A DNA stretch of 64,000 nt. It comes from Megasphaera sp. UBA1696 (GTDB lineage: Bacteria > Bacillota > Negativicutes > Veillonellales > Megasphaeraceae). The notes beneath the pieces were generated by a model. It was not told the DNA's origin. It ran no database searches and saw nothing but the letters and a program-made list of their open reading frames with translations. This document shows positions 28,493 to 36,876 of this stretch, in pieces. Within the stretch, counting starts at the first letter, position 1; each line of letters opens with the position of its first letter. The position numbers were made by a program, and so were the translations under genes. The stretch is taken from assembly GCA_002319965.1 (NCBI GenBank), contig DCJQ01000025.1, positions 32,943-96,942 of the forward strand. Direction: 5' to 3'.

Positions 28493-28558
28493 GATACTAG
28501 AAGCTAGCGAAAAGCTCCTAATCCTGAATACAATCGCCATAATAAGGAGGTCTTACTT

Positions 28559-31147
28559 ATGGGAAACGAAAAATATACACAGAAAGTCATGGAAGCCTTC
28601 CAGTCTGCCCAGCAGATTGCCGCTCTCCATTATAACCAAGAAATTTCTTCGGTCCACATGCTCATGGGCCTGCTTAAAGAGCCGGAAGGCCTGCTGAGCA
28701 CCATCCTTACGGAATGTCAGACCGACGTCCCCATGCTCCAGGCACGGTTGGAACAGCTGCTGAAGAAAATCCCCTCCGTCCAGGGCTCGAGCCAGATGTC
28801 GATGTCGACGGAAATGGTCCGGGTCATCGGCAAAGCCCAGCAATTAGCCGACTCCATGCACGATGACTATATCAGCACGGAACACCTGCTCCTCGGTATC
28901 GTCAGTGAAAGCAGCAGCGACGTCCAGGAACTGTGCCGTGAATTCGGCCTGCACCAGGACAAGATCATGAGTACCATCAAGGCCAACCGCAAGGCCAACG
29001 TCAACACCGACAATCCCGAAGGCAACTACAAGGCCCTGGAAAAATACGGCCGCGACCTGACGGCAGCTGCCCGTCAAAACAAGCTCGACCCGGTCATCGG
29101 CCGTGACGACGAAATCCGCCGGACTATCGAAATCTTGTCGCGGCGCCGCAAGAACAACCCGGTACTCATCGGGGAACCGGGCGTCGGCAAAACGGCCATC
29201 GTCGAAGGGTTGGCCCGCCGCATCGTCAGCGGCGACATTCCGGAATCGCTGAAGAACAAGACCCTCTACTCCCTCGACATGGGTTCCCTCATCGCCGGGG
29301 CCAAGTACCGCGGCGAATTTGAAGAACGACTGAAATCCGTCCTCAATGAAATCGCCAAATCAGACGGTCAGATTCTCCTCTTCATCGATGAAATCCACAC
29401 CGTCGTCGGCGCCGGCGCGTCCGAAGGATCGATGGACGCCGGCAATATCCTGAAACCGATGCTGGCCCGCGGCGACCTGCGCTGCATCGGCGCTACGACT
29501 CTCAACGAATATCAGAAATACATCGAAAAGGACGCCGCCCTCGAACGGCGTTTCCAGCCGGTCATGGTCGACCAGCCGTCCGTCGAAGATACGATTACCA
29601 TTCTCCGCGGCCTGAAAGAACGCTATGAAGTTCATCACGGCGTCCGCATCCGTGATAAGGCCCTGGTTGCAGCTGCCGTCCTCTCGGACCGCTACATCTC
29701 GGACCGCTTCCTGCCCGACAAGGCCATCGACCTCGTCGACGAAGCAGCCGCCAAGCTGCGCACGGAAATCGAATCCATGCCGACGCCGATCGACGAATTG
29801 AGCCATAAGATCATGCAGCTTGAAATCGAAGAACAGTCCCTCACTAAGGAAACGGACGACGCTTCCAAAGAAAGACTGGCTAAGATCACAGCCATGAAGC
29901 AGGAATTGAAAGAAAAGGAAAATCAGCTCAAATCCCAATGGGATACGGAAAAACAATCCATCCTGCACACACAGGAACTGAAAAAAGAAATCGACGCCGT
30001 CAAAGGCGAAATGGCTCAGGCCGAACGCAACTACGACTTAGCGAAAGCGTCTGAACTGAAGTACGGCAAACTGCCGGAACTGGAAAAACAGCTGGCCGAA
30101 CAGGAAGCTCACCTGGCCCAAAAACAGGATTCACAGCTCCTGAAAGAAGAAGTCGGCGAAGAAGACATCGCCCAAGTCGTCAGCCGCTGGACGGGGATTC
30201 CCGTCACTAAGATGATGACCGGCGAACGGGAAAAACTGCTTCACCTCGACGAAACGCTCCATGAACGCGTCGTCGGCCAGGACGAAGCCGTCCGCGTCGT
30301 CAGTGACGCCATCATCCGCGCCCGGGCCGGCATCAAAGACCCGAACCGTCCCATCGGTTCCTTCATTTTCCTGGGGCCGACCGGCGTCGGCAAGACGGAA
30401 CTTGCCAAGACCTTAGCGGAATCCCTCTTCGATGACGAACGGAACATCATCCGCATCGACATGTCGGAATACATGGAAAAGCACACCGTCTCGCGCCTGA
30501 TCGGGGCGCCTCCGGGATACGTCGGTTATGACGAAGGCGGTCAGCTCACCGAAGCCGTTCGCCGCCGTCCCTACAGCGTCATCCTCCTCGACGAAATCGA
30601 AAAGGCTCATCCCGACATCTTCAACGTCCTCCTGCAAATCCTCGATGACGGCCGCCTGACCGACGGCAAGGGCCGGGTCGTCAACTTCAAGAACACCATT
30701 ATCATCATGACCAGTAACCTCGGTTCTCATGAAATTTTGGAAACGCCGGACTACGAACAGGCCAACCAGAAAGTCCGCGACCTGCTCAAACAGTACTTCC
30801 GTCCGGAATTCCTCAACCGTGTCGACGACATCGTCGTCTTCAAGGCCCTGCAGAAAGACCAGGTACAGAGTATCGCAGCCATCCTCTTGGAACGCCTCGG
30901 TCAGCGTCTGGAAAAACAGATTAAGATCAAACTCACCTGGACGGATGAAGCCCTGCAGGAACTGGCCGACAAAGGATTCAATCCTCAGTTCGGTGCCCGT
31001 CCCCTGCGCCGCTTGATCACCCATACCGTCGAAACGTCCTTGAGCCGCAGCATCATCGCCGGCACCATCCGCGAAGGCGATACGGTCAGCATCGGCTTTG
31101 ACGGAACGGATTTTACCTTCACGCCCATTCGTGAGCACAAAGCATAA
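28559..31147 (+). CDS. clpB: ATP-dependent disaggregase ClpB
   Basis: Hexameric AAA+ chaperone of 862 residues that works with DnaK to rescue aggregated proteins. The N-terminal Clp repeat domain is at about 1-145. AAA-1 has Walker A GEPGVGKT at 205-212. A coiled-coil middle domain (about 400-520) distinguishes ClpB from ClpA and ClpC. AAA-2 has GPTGVGKT near residue 605, followed by the ClpB C-terminal domain. A strong AAGGAGG lies before the ATG. The gene is monocistronic, between its own promoter and a terminator. Confidence 0.97.
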   Translation: MGNEKYTQKVMEAFQSAQQIAALHYNQEISSVHMLMGLLKEPEGLLSTILTECQTDVPMLQARLEQLLKKIPSVQGSSQMSMSTEMVRVIGKAQQLADSMHDDYISTEHLLLGIVSESSSDVQELCREFGLHQDKIMSTIKANRKANVNTDNPEGNYKALEKYGRDLTAAARQNKLDPVIGRDDEIRRTIEILSRRRKNNPVLIGEPGVGKTAIVEGLARRIVSGDIPESLKNKTLYSLDMGSLIAGAKYRGEFEERLKSVLNEIAKSDGQILLFIDEIHTVVGAGASEGSMDAGNILKPMLARGDLRCIGATTLNEYQKYIEKDAALERRFQPVMVDQPSVEDTITILRGLKERYEVHHGVRIRDKALVAAAVLSDRYISDRFLPDKAIDLVDEAAAKLRTEIESMPTPIDELSHKIMQLEIEEQSLTKETDDASKERLAKITAMKQELKEKENQLKSQWDTEKQSILHTQELKKEIDAVKGEMAQAERNYDLAKASELKYGKLPELEKQLAEQEAHLAQKQDSQLLKEEVGEEDIAQVVSRWTGIPVTKMMTGEREKLLHLDETLHERVVGQDEAVRVVSDAIIRARAGIKDPNRPIGSFIFLGPTGVGKTELAKTLAESLFDDERNIIRIDMSEYMEKHTVSRLIGAPPGYVGYDEGGQLTEAVRRRPYSVILLDEIEKAHPDIFNVLLQILDDGRLTDGKGRVVNFKNTIIIMTSNLGSHEILETPDYEQANQKVRDLLKQYFRPEFLNRVDDIVVFKALQKDQVQSIAAILLERLGQRLEKQIKIKLTWTDEALQELADKGFNPQFGARPLRRLITHTVETSLSRSIIAGTIREGDTVSIGFDGTDFTFTPIREHKA

Positions 31148-31156
31148 CTAAAACGA

Positions 31157-31196
31157 GCCTCATGGGGTTTTAACATATCCCATGAGGCCCTTTTTA
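31157..31196 (+). terminator. Terminator after clpB
   Basis: GCCTCATGGG pairs with CCCATGAGGC across a 12-base loop, followed by five T. Confidence 0.88.
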
Positions 31197-31197
31197 G

Positions 31198-31226
31198 TTT
31201 ACAAGTTCCCAAAAACAGTATATAAT
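31198..31226 (+). promoter_or_regulatory. Promoter for the SpeD-like gene
   Basis: TTTACA at 31198-31203 and TATAAT at 31221-31226 with a 17-base spacer, directly abutting the clpB terminator. GGGTGGAG precedes the ATG at 31257. Confidence 0.75.
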
Positions 31227-31256
31227 TAATTGTAACTAAGTAACGGGTGGAGATTT

Positions 31257-31760
31257 ATGAATAATACATTAGGAAATCATGTACTGATCGATTTTTATAA
31301 CTGCAAAGCTTCTTTCACCGAAGCCGAAGACTTGCAGCCCTTGGTAGAACGCGCATTCCATTTGGTCGGCGCACCTGCTGAGGGCATTACCTTCTTCCAT
31401 ATTGATGACGAACTGACGTGCATGGCTGTCTCGGGCAACGCCCATATCAGCATCCACGCCTATCCTCTCCTCTCCTACGTGGCAGTAGATATCTACAGTT
31501 TTAACATCGACCTTAAGACGAGCCAAATCATGAACGCATTAAAAGTAAACCTCCGTTCCGACCGCATCAAGGCGACGAGTATCCGCCGCGGTGATTTCGG
31601 CTCAATCCGCGACATGCGCCCGAAACGCAAGTCCAAGATTACGACAGCACGGCGTATGAAAAATACAGGCGCGCGCATCAAAAAAACGAGTGCCAAAATG
31701 TTCAATATCCTTCGTCATCCAAAAAAAGTACGCCAGTCGAATCGGACGACGAACGAATAG
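31257..31760 (+). CDS. S-adenosylmethionine decarboxylase-like protein lacking the pyruvoyl serine
   Basis: A 167-residue protein. Residues 1 to about 115 follow the bacterial SpeH/AdoMetDC pattern (LGNHVLIDFYNC, then HISIHAYP, VAVDIYSFN and a C-terminal RRGDFGSIRDM). Active enzymes self-cleave at a serine in ESHxxIHTWPE and use a cysteine in FTCG. Here the aligned residues are Ala62 (GNAHIS) and Phe82 (YSFN); His67 is kept. The protein should therefore not form a pyruvoyl cofactor. A strongly basic tail of about 47 residues, rich in Lys and Arg, follows. Other Ser residues (59, 65) are not in the cleavage position. It may be a regulator or have lost its role; function unknown. The HD-GYP gene follows closely. 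Confidence 0.72.
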   Translation: MNNTLGNHVLIDFYNCKASFTEAEDLQPLVERAFHLVGAPAEGITFFHIDDELTCMAVSGNAHISIHAYPLLSYVAVDIYSFNIDLKTSQIMNALKVNLRSDRIKATSIRRGDFGSIRDMRPKRKSKITTARRMKNTGARIKKTSAKMFNILRHPKKVRQSNRTTNE

Positions 31761-31790
31761 TATGGTTGCAGATGAAAGGGTTTGTTTGTC

Positions 31791-32393
31791 ATGTATATGG
31801 TATCGTTAAATCAAGCAGCGGGCATTGCCCGTGAAGAAATGACGTCACTGGACGGCATTACGGCAGAGTTGCTCAACTTCATACAGTTAAAGAGTCAGCG
31901 CTTATATATGCACTCCCTGCAAGTTGCCAACTACAGCGTCAGTATCGCCGCCAAGCTCATGCTTCCCAAGAGCGAAATCGAACAGATAAAATATGCGGCT
32001 CTGCTCCATGACGTCGGTCTTTTGGTCGTATCTAATACGCTTTTAGTCAAGATACCCTATCTCAACCGCTCGGAAATGGCACAGTACAAGCGCCATGCAG
32101 CGTCCGGCGGCAATATGTTGGAAAACATCCCCTGCTGCCAGGACATCGTCCCTTACATCCGCTATCACCATGAGCACTGGGACGGTTCCGGCTTTCCCAA
32201 ACACCTGCGCGGAGCCAATATCCCCTTAGGGGCGCGGATCATCGCCGTGGCCGACTACTACGACATGATCATCAACCCGTCGACAGAATTTTGGGCGAAA
32301 ACGAAAAAACAGGCCGTCCGCGAACTCTTCAGTTCGTCGGGCCTCCTCTTCGACCCGGAAGTGGTCAAGGCCTTTATTGAAATCTTAGGCTGA
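31791..32393 (+). CDS. HD-GYP domain protein (putative cyclic-di-GMP phosphodiesterase)
   Basis: A 200-residue single-domain protein. The start at 31791 is chosen because AAAGGG lies ten bases upstream; a TTG at 31782 is too close to it. Metal ligands are His41, His73-Asp74 (LLHDVG), His102, His126-His127-Glu128 and Asp155. The signature reads DGSGFP, a conservative change from GYP. The lysine after HDxG is Leu here. Family members hydrolyse cyclic-di-GMP or related dinucleotides, or have lost activity. There is no receiver or sensor domain and no GGDEF gene in the window. It lies 30 bases after the SpeD-like gene in a likely two-gene operon. Confidence 0.82.
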   Translation: MYMVSLNQAAGIAREEMTSLDGITAELLNFIQLKSQRLYMHSLQVANYSVSIAAKLMLPKSEIEQIKYAALLHDVGLLVVSNTLLVKIPYLNRSEMAQYKRHAASGGNMLENIPCCQDIVPYIRYHHEHWDGSGFPKHLRGANIPLGARIIAVADYYDMIINPSTEFWAKTKKQAVRELFSSSGLLFDPEVVKAFIEILG

Positions 32394-32408
32394 TACAAAG
32401 GTATATGC

Positions 32409-32453
32409 AAGCGCCGTCGGCGACAGACTCCTGTCATACCGGCGGCGCTTTTT
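32409..32453 (+). terminator. Terminator after the HD-GYP gene
   Basis: AAGCGCCGTCGG faces CCGGCGGCGCTT with a 20-base apical part that itself contains GACAG/CTGTC, followed by TTTTTA. Confidence 0.8.
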
Positions 32454-32552
32454 ATCGTCCTGCACCTTGATTGAAAAGGAACATCCCTCATTTTCCACGA
32501 GTAAAACGCCGACAAAAGCAACGATCTGCCAGGTGTTCTATCATTCAATATA

Positions 32553-32561
32553 TGGTATAAT
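32553..32561 (+). promoter_or_regulatory. Extended -10 promoter for the gene at 32611
   Basis: TGGTATAAT forms a TGn-TATAAT extended -10. No good -35 is visible, which is common for this class. Confidence 0.6.
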
Positions 32562-32610
32562 TAAATGTAATTATGAAGCTTATTGATAAGTAAATTTTCC
32601 AAAGGATGTG

Positions 32611-33510
32611 ATGATGTTGACCCTGGCCCCCCAACGCGCGGACCGTGTACCTCACTTGACTATTTTACTCATTACCTGGCTTTATGTTTTCATCAATATG
32701 ATGACCCGTGATTTTGAAATCCCGTCCATCATAGCCGTCATCGTCTTATTCATCGCTTTTACTTGGCGGCGCATCATGTACATCGTCATTACGGCAGCCA
32801 TTACGGTGCTCCTCATCAGTATCTTCCCCTTTTTAGCGCCCGTCGCCTTTATTATCATGGTGGTCATCTTCTGCCTGCGCCTGAAATATATTGTGGCCCA
32901 TTGGCGGGCCGTCCTGGCCGGATTCTACATGTACGGCGTCGGCTTCTACTTTGCCGTTCTTCGCAGCACGACCGTCGAAACGATTCCGGCCCTGCTCACG
33001 GGTTTCGTCGCAGCCGTCGGTTTCCACCTCATCCTGATTTGGCTTTACAATCATCATTACACCCTGGAACGGGCCCTTCCCATCATGGGCGTCGCCCCGC
33101 TGCTCATCATCCTCCTCTGCCTGCCCTTCATCAAGGCCTTCGGCGGCTTTGACGCCATCGCCGATGCTGCCGACACGGCCGTCGATACGGCCCACCACGG
33201 CGGCGATATTCACGGCGGTACCGAGGCGGTTCCGCCAGCGCCGGGACATCACTATACCCACGACTATTACCGCACCGGACCGGACGGCACCATGCATCAC
33301 GTCAGAGGCTACGAAGCGACCAATCCCGACGGCATCGTCACCAACAACTATTCCTATCACGGCCAATCCGTCTCCGGCCACACTTCCGGAGGTCATGGTG
33401 AGACACCTGTCGGAGATACCCCTGCAGCGCCGACGGATCCCATTGCCGACAGCACCCTCGTCGCCGATCCCGGTCCGAAACGGACAGAGCCTAAGGAAGA
33501 AGAGGATTGA
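32611..33510 (+). CDS. Multi-span membrane protein with hydrophilic His/Gly/Asp-rich tail
   Basis: About 299 residues, not recognised. Residues about 15-190 hold six or so hydrophobic segments. The remaining 110 residues are hydrophilic and low in complexity: AHHGGDIHGG, PGHHYTHDYY, DGTMHHVRGY, then a Pro- and acid-rich end. Histidines are frequent in the tail, so metal binding is possible but unproven. GTG 32608, ATG 32611 and ATG 32614 are candidate starts behind AAAGG. The gene is monocistronic with its own promoter and terminator. Confidence 0.65.
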   Translation: MMLTLAPQRADRVPHLTILLITWLYVFINMMTRDFEIPSIIAVIVLFIAFTWRRIMYIVITAAITVLLISIFPFLAPVAFIIMVVIFCLRLKYIVAHWRAVLAGFYMYGVGFYFAVLRSTTVETIPALLTGFVAAVGFHLILIWLYNHHYTLERALPIMGVAPLLIILLCLPFIKAFGGFDAIADAADTAVDTAHHGGDIHGGTEAVPPAPGHHYTHDYYRTGPDGTMHHVRGYEATNPDGIVTNNYSYHGQSVSGHTSGGHGETPVGDTPAAPTDPIADSTLVADPGPKRTEPKEEED

Positions 33511-33534
33511 CGCAAAATAATACTTCAACGGAAC

Positions 33535-33575
33535 GAAAAGCCTGATTTCTTGTTACAAGAAGTCAGGCTTTTCAG
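33535..33575 (+). terminator. Terminator after the His-rich-tailed membrane protein gene
   Basis: GAAAAGCCTGATTTCTTG pairs with CAAGAAGTCAGGCTTTTC around a TTA loop, an 18-base stem with one G-T pair. The arms end in A and T runs, so it could work in both directions. Confidence 0.75.
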
Positions 33576-33582
33576 CATGTAA

Positions 33583-33616
33583 CCAGCCGGCAGCATCACA
33601 AAACGTAGCCGGCTGT
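33583..33616 (-). terminator. Hairpin after truncated PD-(D/E)XK copy 3
   Basis: CAGCCGGC pairs with GCCGGCTG across a 16-base loop. It is homologous to the better terminator after the full gene (34389-34426) but lacks the T-run. Confidence 0.55.
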
Positions 33617-33624
33617 ACTATTAT

Positions 33625-33866
33625 TCAATTAATATGATATTCCTGATACAATTTTTCTCTCGCTTTTTCATCGTCAATGGCCAATTCCAAATCCTGCAGA
33701 CGGCCATCGGCTTTCAGCAATTTCAATAGCGTCGTAAGCCGGCTTTCGCCTTCTCGACGCCCTTCCTGACGTTCTTCAAGGCTCCATTTTTCAAGTTCTG
33801 CGCACATAACCGCCACCTCCTCCGGGTTGTTTTTGTAACGATGGACCGTTTCTTTCAGCGGCTGTA
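33625..33866 (-). pseudogene. PD-(D/E)XK family 3' fragment, copy 3
   Basis: About 80 codons matching the C-terminus of the gene at 34442 (PLKETVHRYKNNPEEV through EKLYQEYHIN). The catalytic domain is absent. Its upstream border falls within the terminator region of copy 2, after which homology to the family is lost. It is open but has no native start or ribosome site, so I treat it as a remnant. Confidence 0.8.
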
Positions 33867-33880
33867 CTATAACTCGACCT

Positions 33881-34375
33881 TCAATTAATATGATATTCTT
33901 GATACAGTTTTTCTCTGGTCTTTTCATCGTCGATAGCCAATTCCAGATCCTGCAGACGGCCATCGGCTTTCAGCAGTTTCAACAGCGTCGTAAGCCGGCT
34001 TTCGCCTTCTCGACGCCCTTCCTGACGTTCTTCCAGACTCCATTTTTCAAGTTCTGCGCACATAACCGCCACCTCCTCCGGGTTATTTTTGTAACGATGG
34101 ACCGTTTCTTTCAAAGGTTCCAACATCAGGTCTTCTACGTTCTCACTGCGAAAATCGTTCATCAACTTGCCGATATCATCATTTCCCTTATAATCGCCAT
34201 TGACGTAAATGATGTGACTGCCGTCCTCAAACGGTCGATTCAATTCTTCGATGATCCGGTTGACACGGTAGCGGGCCAAGCCATGCTGCCAAACATCGTT
34301 TTCGGTAATAAAGATGACGTAGCTTTCCGGCAATTTTTCATAATCGCTTCCTTTTCTCGGATGGTTGAAACTCTA
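33881..34375 (-). pseudogene. PD-(D/E)XK family 3' fragment, copy 2
   Basis: About 160 codons matching the C-terminal half of the gene at 34442, from RKGSDYEKLPESYV to the end. The catalytic MD...YDIEVQ region is missing. An in-frame TTG at 34333 could be read as a start, but no ribosome site supports it. Homology to the full copy fades abruptly at about 34370-34376. It is closely similar to copy 1, pointing to recent duplication. Confidence 0.82.
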
Positions 34376-34388
34376 TAGACAGTTCTAG

Positions 34389-34426
34389 AAAAACAGCCGG
34401 CTGCGTCACCAAACGTAACCGGCTGT
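34389..34426 (-). terminator. Terminator after the full PD-(D/E)XK gene
   Basis: ACAGCCGG pairs with CCGGCTGT (further pairing inside) and the minus strand then runs into TTTTT. Confidence 0.75.
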
Positions 34427-34441
34427 ACTATGATTCCTATT

Positions 34442-35311
34442 TCAACTAATATGGTATTCCTGATACAGTTTTTCTCTGGCCTTTTCATCGTCAATAGCCA
34501 ATTCCAGATCCTGCAGACGGCCATCGGCTTTCAGCATCTTCAATAGCGTCGTAAGCCTGCTTTCGCCTTCTTGGCGTCCTGCCTGTAAGCCTTCTTGACG
34601 TCCTTCTTGACGTCCTTCCTGACGTTCTTCAAGGCTCCATTTTTCAAGTTCTGCGCACATAACCGCCACCTCCTCCGGGTTATTTTTGTAACGATGGACC
34701 GTTTCTTTCAACGGTTCCAACATCATGTCTTCTACGTTCTCACTGCGAAAATCGTTCATCAACTTGCCGATGTCATCATTCCCCTTATAATCGCCATTGA
34801 CGTAGATGATGTGACTGCCGTCCTCAAACGGTCGATCCAATTCTTCGATGATTCGGTTGACATGGTAGCGGGCCAAACCATGCTGCCAGACATCGTTTTC
34901 GGTAATAAAGATGACGTAGCTTTCCGGCAGTTTTTCATAGTCGCTGCCCTTTCTCAGGCTGTTGAGATCGAGCAGGCTGCTATTGAAACGGGCACGCTTC
35001 GTCCCCGCACCTTTATCGGCACGCTGCACTTCGATATCGTATTCCGTTCCTGTCGAATCAGTCGCATGTACATCCATCCGTATCCCATGGCCGGAAAGAT
35101 TTGGGATCGTATCCTCAATCTGCACCGTTTCTACCTGTAAATCAGGCTTTTCCATGATGATACGCAAGATACATTCGACAGCCGGAATATTATCCTTGAA
35201 GCAACGCTTCATGAAATCGTCATCCATAAGCCGCCATCGCTTGATAATGTTTAATGCCCGCTGATGGCGTTTGGCCTGTTGCGCCACGGTACTCTGTCCA
35301 TTCGTAGACAT
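34442..35311 (-). CDS. PD-(D/E)XK nuclease family (Rpn/PDDEXK_2) protein
   Basis: A 289-residue protein of the group often labelled PD-(D/E)XK nuclease family transposase. The catalytic core is visible as RMDVHA (Asp80) followed by YDIEVQ (Asp92, Glu94, Gln96). The central part reads PESYVIFITENDVW. A Gln/Glu/Gly/Arg repeat (EGRQEGRQEGLQAGRQEG) occupies about residues 232-252, and a conserved tail ends YQEYHIS. Characterised Rpn relatives promote recA-independent recombination and DNA cleavage in vitro. The start has AAAGGTGAT upstream and a good promoter. Two 3' fragments of the same gene follow it. There are no terminal inverted repeats, so it is not an insertion sequence. Confidence 0.85.
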   Translation of the reverse strand: MSTNGQSTVAQQAKRHQRALNIIKRWRLMDDDFMKRCFKDNIPAVECILRIIMEKPDLQVETVQIEDTIPNLSGHGIRMDVHATDSTGTEYDIEVQRADKGAGTKRARFNSSLLDLNSLRKGSDYEKLPESYVIFITENDVWQHGLARYHVNRIIEELDRPFEDGSHIIYVNGDYKGNDDIGKLMNDFRSENVEDMMLEPLKETVHRYKNNPEEVAVMCAELEKWSLEERQEGRQEGRQEGLQAGRQEGESRLTTLLKMLKADGRLQDLELAIDDEKAREKLYQEYHIS

Positions 35312-35338
35312 TTAAGCATCACCTTTCTTTTCAATTTC

Positions 35339-35367
35339 ATTATACTAAGTTTCCCCTCTTTCGACAA
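35339..35367 (-). promoter_or_regulatory. Promoter for the PD-(D/E)XK gene
   Basis: Minus strand TTGTCG (35362-35367) and TATAAT (35339-35344) with a 17-base spacer, 28 bases before the start codon. Confidence 0.78.
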
Positions 35368-35546
35368 CAGATACCATTCCGGCATACCGTAACCTCCCCT
35401 TTTCAGAAGGAAATCCTTATGGTGAAATAGGTTAGCGGCGTATAGTATAGAACGAACGATTGTCGCCATAGCCCTAAAACTCCTTAAAAGGAAAGAAGAT
35501 AGGTATTCCATTACGGATACACCGTCCCAGCAAAGTACGCCTGCGC

Positions 35547-35581
35547 AAAAAAAGGCCTGACTTCTGGAAATCAGGCCTTTC
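35547..35581 (-). terminator. Terminator after the secreted alpha/beta hydrolase gene
   Basis: AAAGGCCTGATTTCCAGAAG-type hairpin: AAAGGCCTGA faces TCAGGCCTTT and a seven-T run follows on the minus strand. Confidence 0.88.
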
Positions 35582-35594
35582 ACGTACGGTACTA

Positions 35595-36728
35595 TTATTT
35601 TAAATGATCTTTGAAGAACTGTTCGAATTTATCAAAGGGGATTTTCTCGGTATTATCATAGAGGTCCGTATGGTTGGCACCGGGAACGATATAGAGTTCC
35701 TTATCCTTTGAACCGACGGCCTTATAAGCATCTTCGCTGAAATAACGGGAATGGGCTTTTTCACCGGCCACAATCAGCGTCGGCGTACGCATTTCTTTGG
35801 CGTATTCCATGATGGGCATATTGATGAGGCCCAGAGGCATGAGCGTCGTCCAGGAACCATTGGGGTTAGAGTTTACCGAACGCGGATGATAGCCGCGGCT
35901 TGTCCGATAGAAATCAGCATATTCGGCGATAAATTTCGGCGTTTCCGACGTAATATCTTTTTCCGGGTCCAGATTATTGGCCGGAGCTAAATCGGTATAA
36001 TCATATTTCGAGCTTTCCCAGCGAGCATTATTCAGTTGTTCTTTCATCTGGTACCGTGCGTCTGCACTCTGCGGAGCTACACGATCGTATTGCCCTTGGG
36101 GATCCATCGTAATTTCATAGCCATTGGCCATGACCTGAGTCATATTATACATCGTGCTGACAGCAACGGCTTTGACGCGAGTATCCTGAATGGCATCATT
36201 CAAGGCAAAGCCGCCCCAACCGCAAACGCCCAAGATACCCATCTTGTCACGGTCTACCATATCCAAGGATCCCAGATAATCTACCGCAGCGCTGAAATCT
36301 TCTGTGTTAATATCGGACGATGCCGTATTGCGCGGATTGCCGGAGCTTTCACCGGTAAAGGAAGGATCAAAAGCCAGTGTCACAAAACCGCGTTCTGCCA
36401 AGGTCTGTGCATAGAGACCGCTGACCTGTTCTTTTACAGCGCCGAAAGGCCCGCTTACGGCAATGGCGGCTAATTTCCCTTGGGCGTTTTTCGGCACATA
36501 CAAATCCCCTACCAGGGTAAATCCATAGCGGTTTTTAAAGGTTACTTTGCGGTGATCCACCTTATCAGACTGGGGAAATATCTTATCCCATTTCTGTTCC
36601 AACTGGATCGTTTGGCCCGGTACAGAAACAGCAGTCGCATTGTCAGGTAAGGCTGCCAAAGAAGTAGCCGTAATAGCAGCAGCCAACAGAGCTGCCATCG
36701 AAGTCGTTTGAATTACTTTTTTCAACAT
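35595..36728 (-). CDS. Secreted alpha/beta hydrolase with a cysteine in the nucleophile position
   Basis: A 377-residue exported protein. A signal peptide (basic start, hydrophobic 10-25) ends near SLAALPDN. The mature part is an alpha/beta hydrolase like YcjY and dienelactone-hydrolase relatives. The nucleophile elbow reads GVCGWGG with Cys169 where Ser is usual. Acid and base candidates lie near AGEKAHSRY and in PGANHTDLY. The enzyme would act in the periplasm on an unknown ester or amide. AAGGAG precedes the ATG, and a promoter lies 70 bases upstream. Confidence 0.82.
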   Translation of the reverse strand: MLKKVIQTTSMAALLAAAITATSLAALPDNATAVSVPGQTIQLEQKWDKIFPQSDKVDHRKVTFKNRYGFTLVGDLYVPKNAQGKLAAIAVSGPFGAVKEQVSGLYAQTLAERGFVTLAFDPSFTGESSGNPRNTASSDINTEDFSAAVDYLGSLDMVDRDKMGILGVCGWGGFALNDAIQDTRVKAVAVSTMYNMTQVMANGYEITMDPQGQYDRVAPQSADARYQMKEQLNNARWESSKYDYTDLAPANNLDPEKDITSETPKFIAEYADFYRTSRGYHPRSVNSNPNGSWTTLMPLGLINMPIMEYAKEMRTPTLIVAGEKAHSRYFSEDAYKAVGSKDKELYIVPGANHTDLYDNTEKIPFDKFEQFFKDHLK

Positions 36729-36800
36729 AGTCTTGTCTCCTTTATCATCAAAAGTTAGTTTTATGCTTCATTTATTATTCAAATGGGATATCCTGACTCC

Positions 36801-36830
36801 ATTATAAGGGGAGCCATCATAACATAACAA
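36801..36830 (-). promoter_or_regulatory. Promoter for the secreted hydrolase gene
   Basis: Minus strand TTGTTA (36825-36830) and TATAAT (36801-36806), 18-base spacer. Confidence 0.65.
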
Positions 36831-36876
36831 ATACATTTATATTATATTTTGTCATGTTTTTTAATTATGTCTGTGT

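Noticed and set aside
28493..28545. Possible CIRCE (HrcA) element before clpB
   Set aside because: The AGCTAGCGAAAAGCTCC region lacks the TTAGCACTC-N9-GAGTGCTAA pattern.
31257..31760. Active SpeD or a neofunctionalised pyruvoyl-dependent decarboxylase
   Set aside because: Both need the self-cleaving serine, which reads as GCC (Ala62) in the sequence.
33583..35311. PD-(D/E)XK cluster as an insertion sequence
   Set aside because: No terminal inverted repeats or target duplications are visible, and the duplicated units share only their 3' ends.
35251..35583. A 110-codon minus-strand frame spanning the hydrolase terminator and the PD-(D/E)XK promoter
   Set aside because: It covers a strong terminator and a good promoter and overlaps the start of a real gene in another frame.
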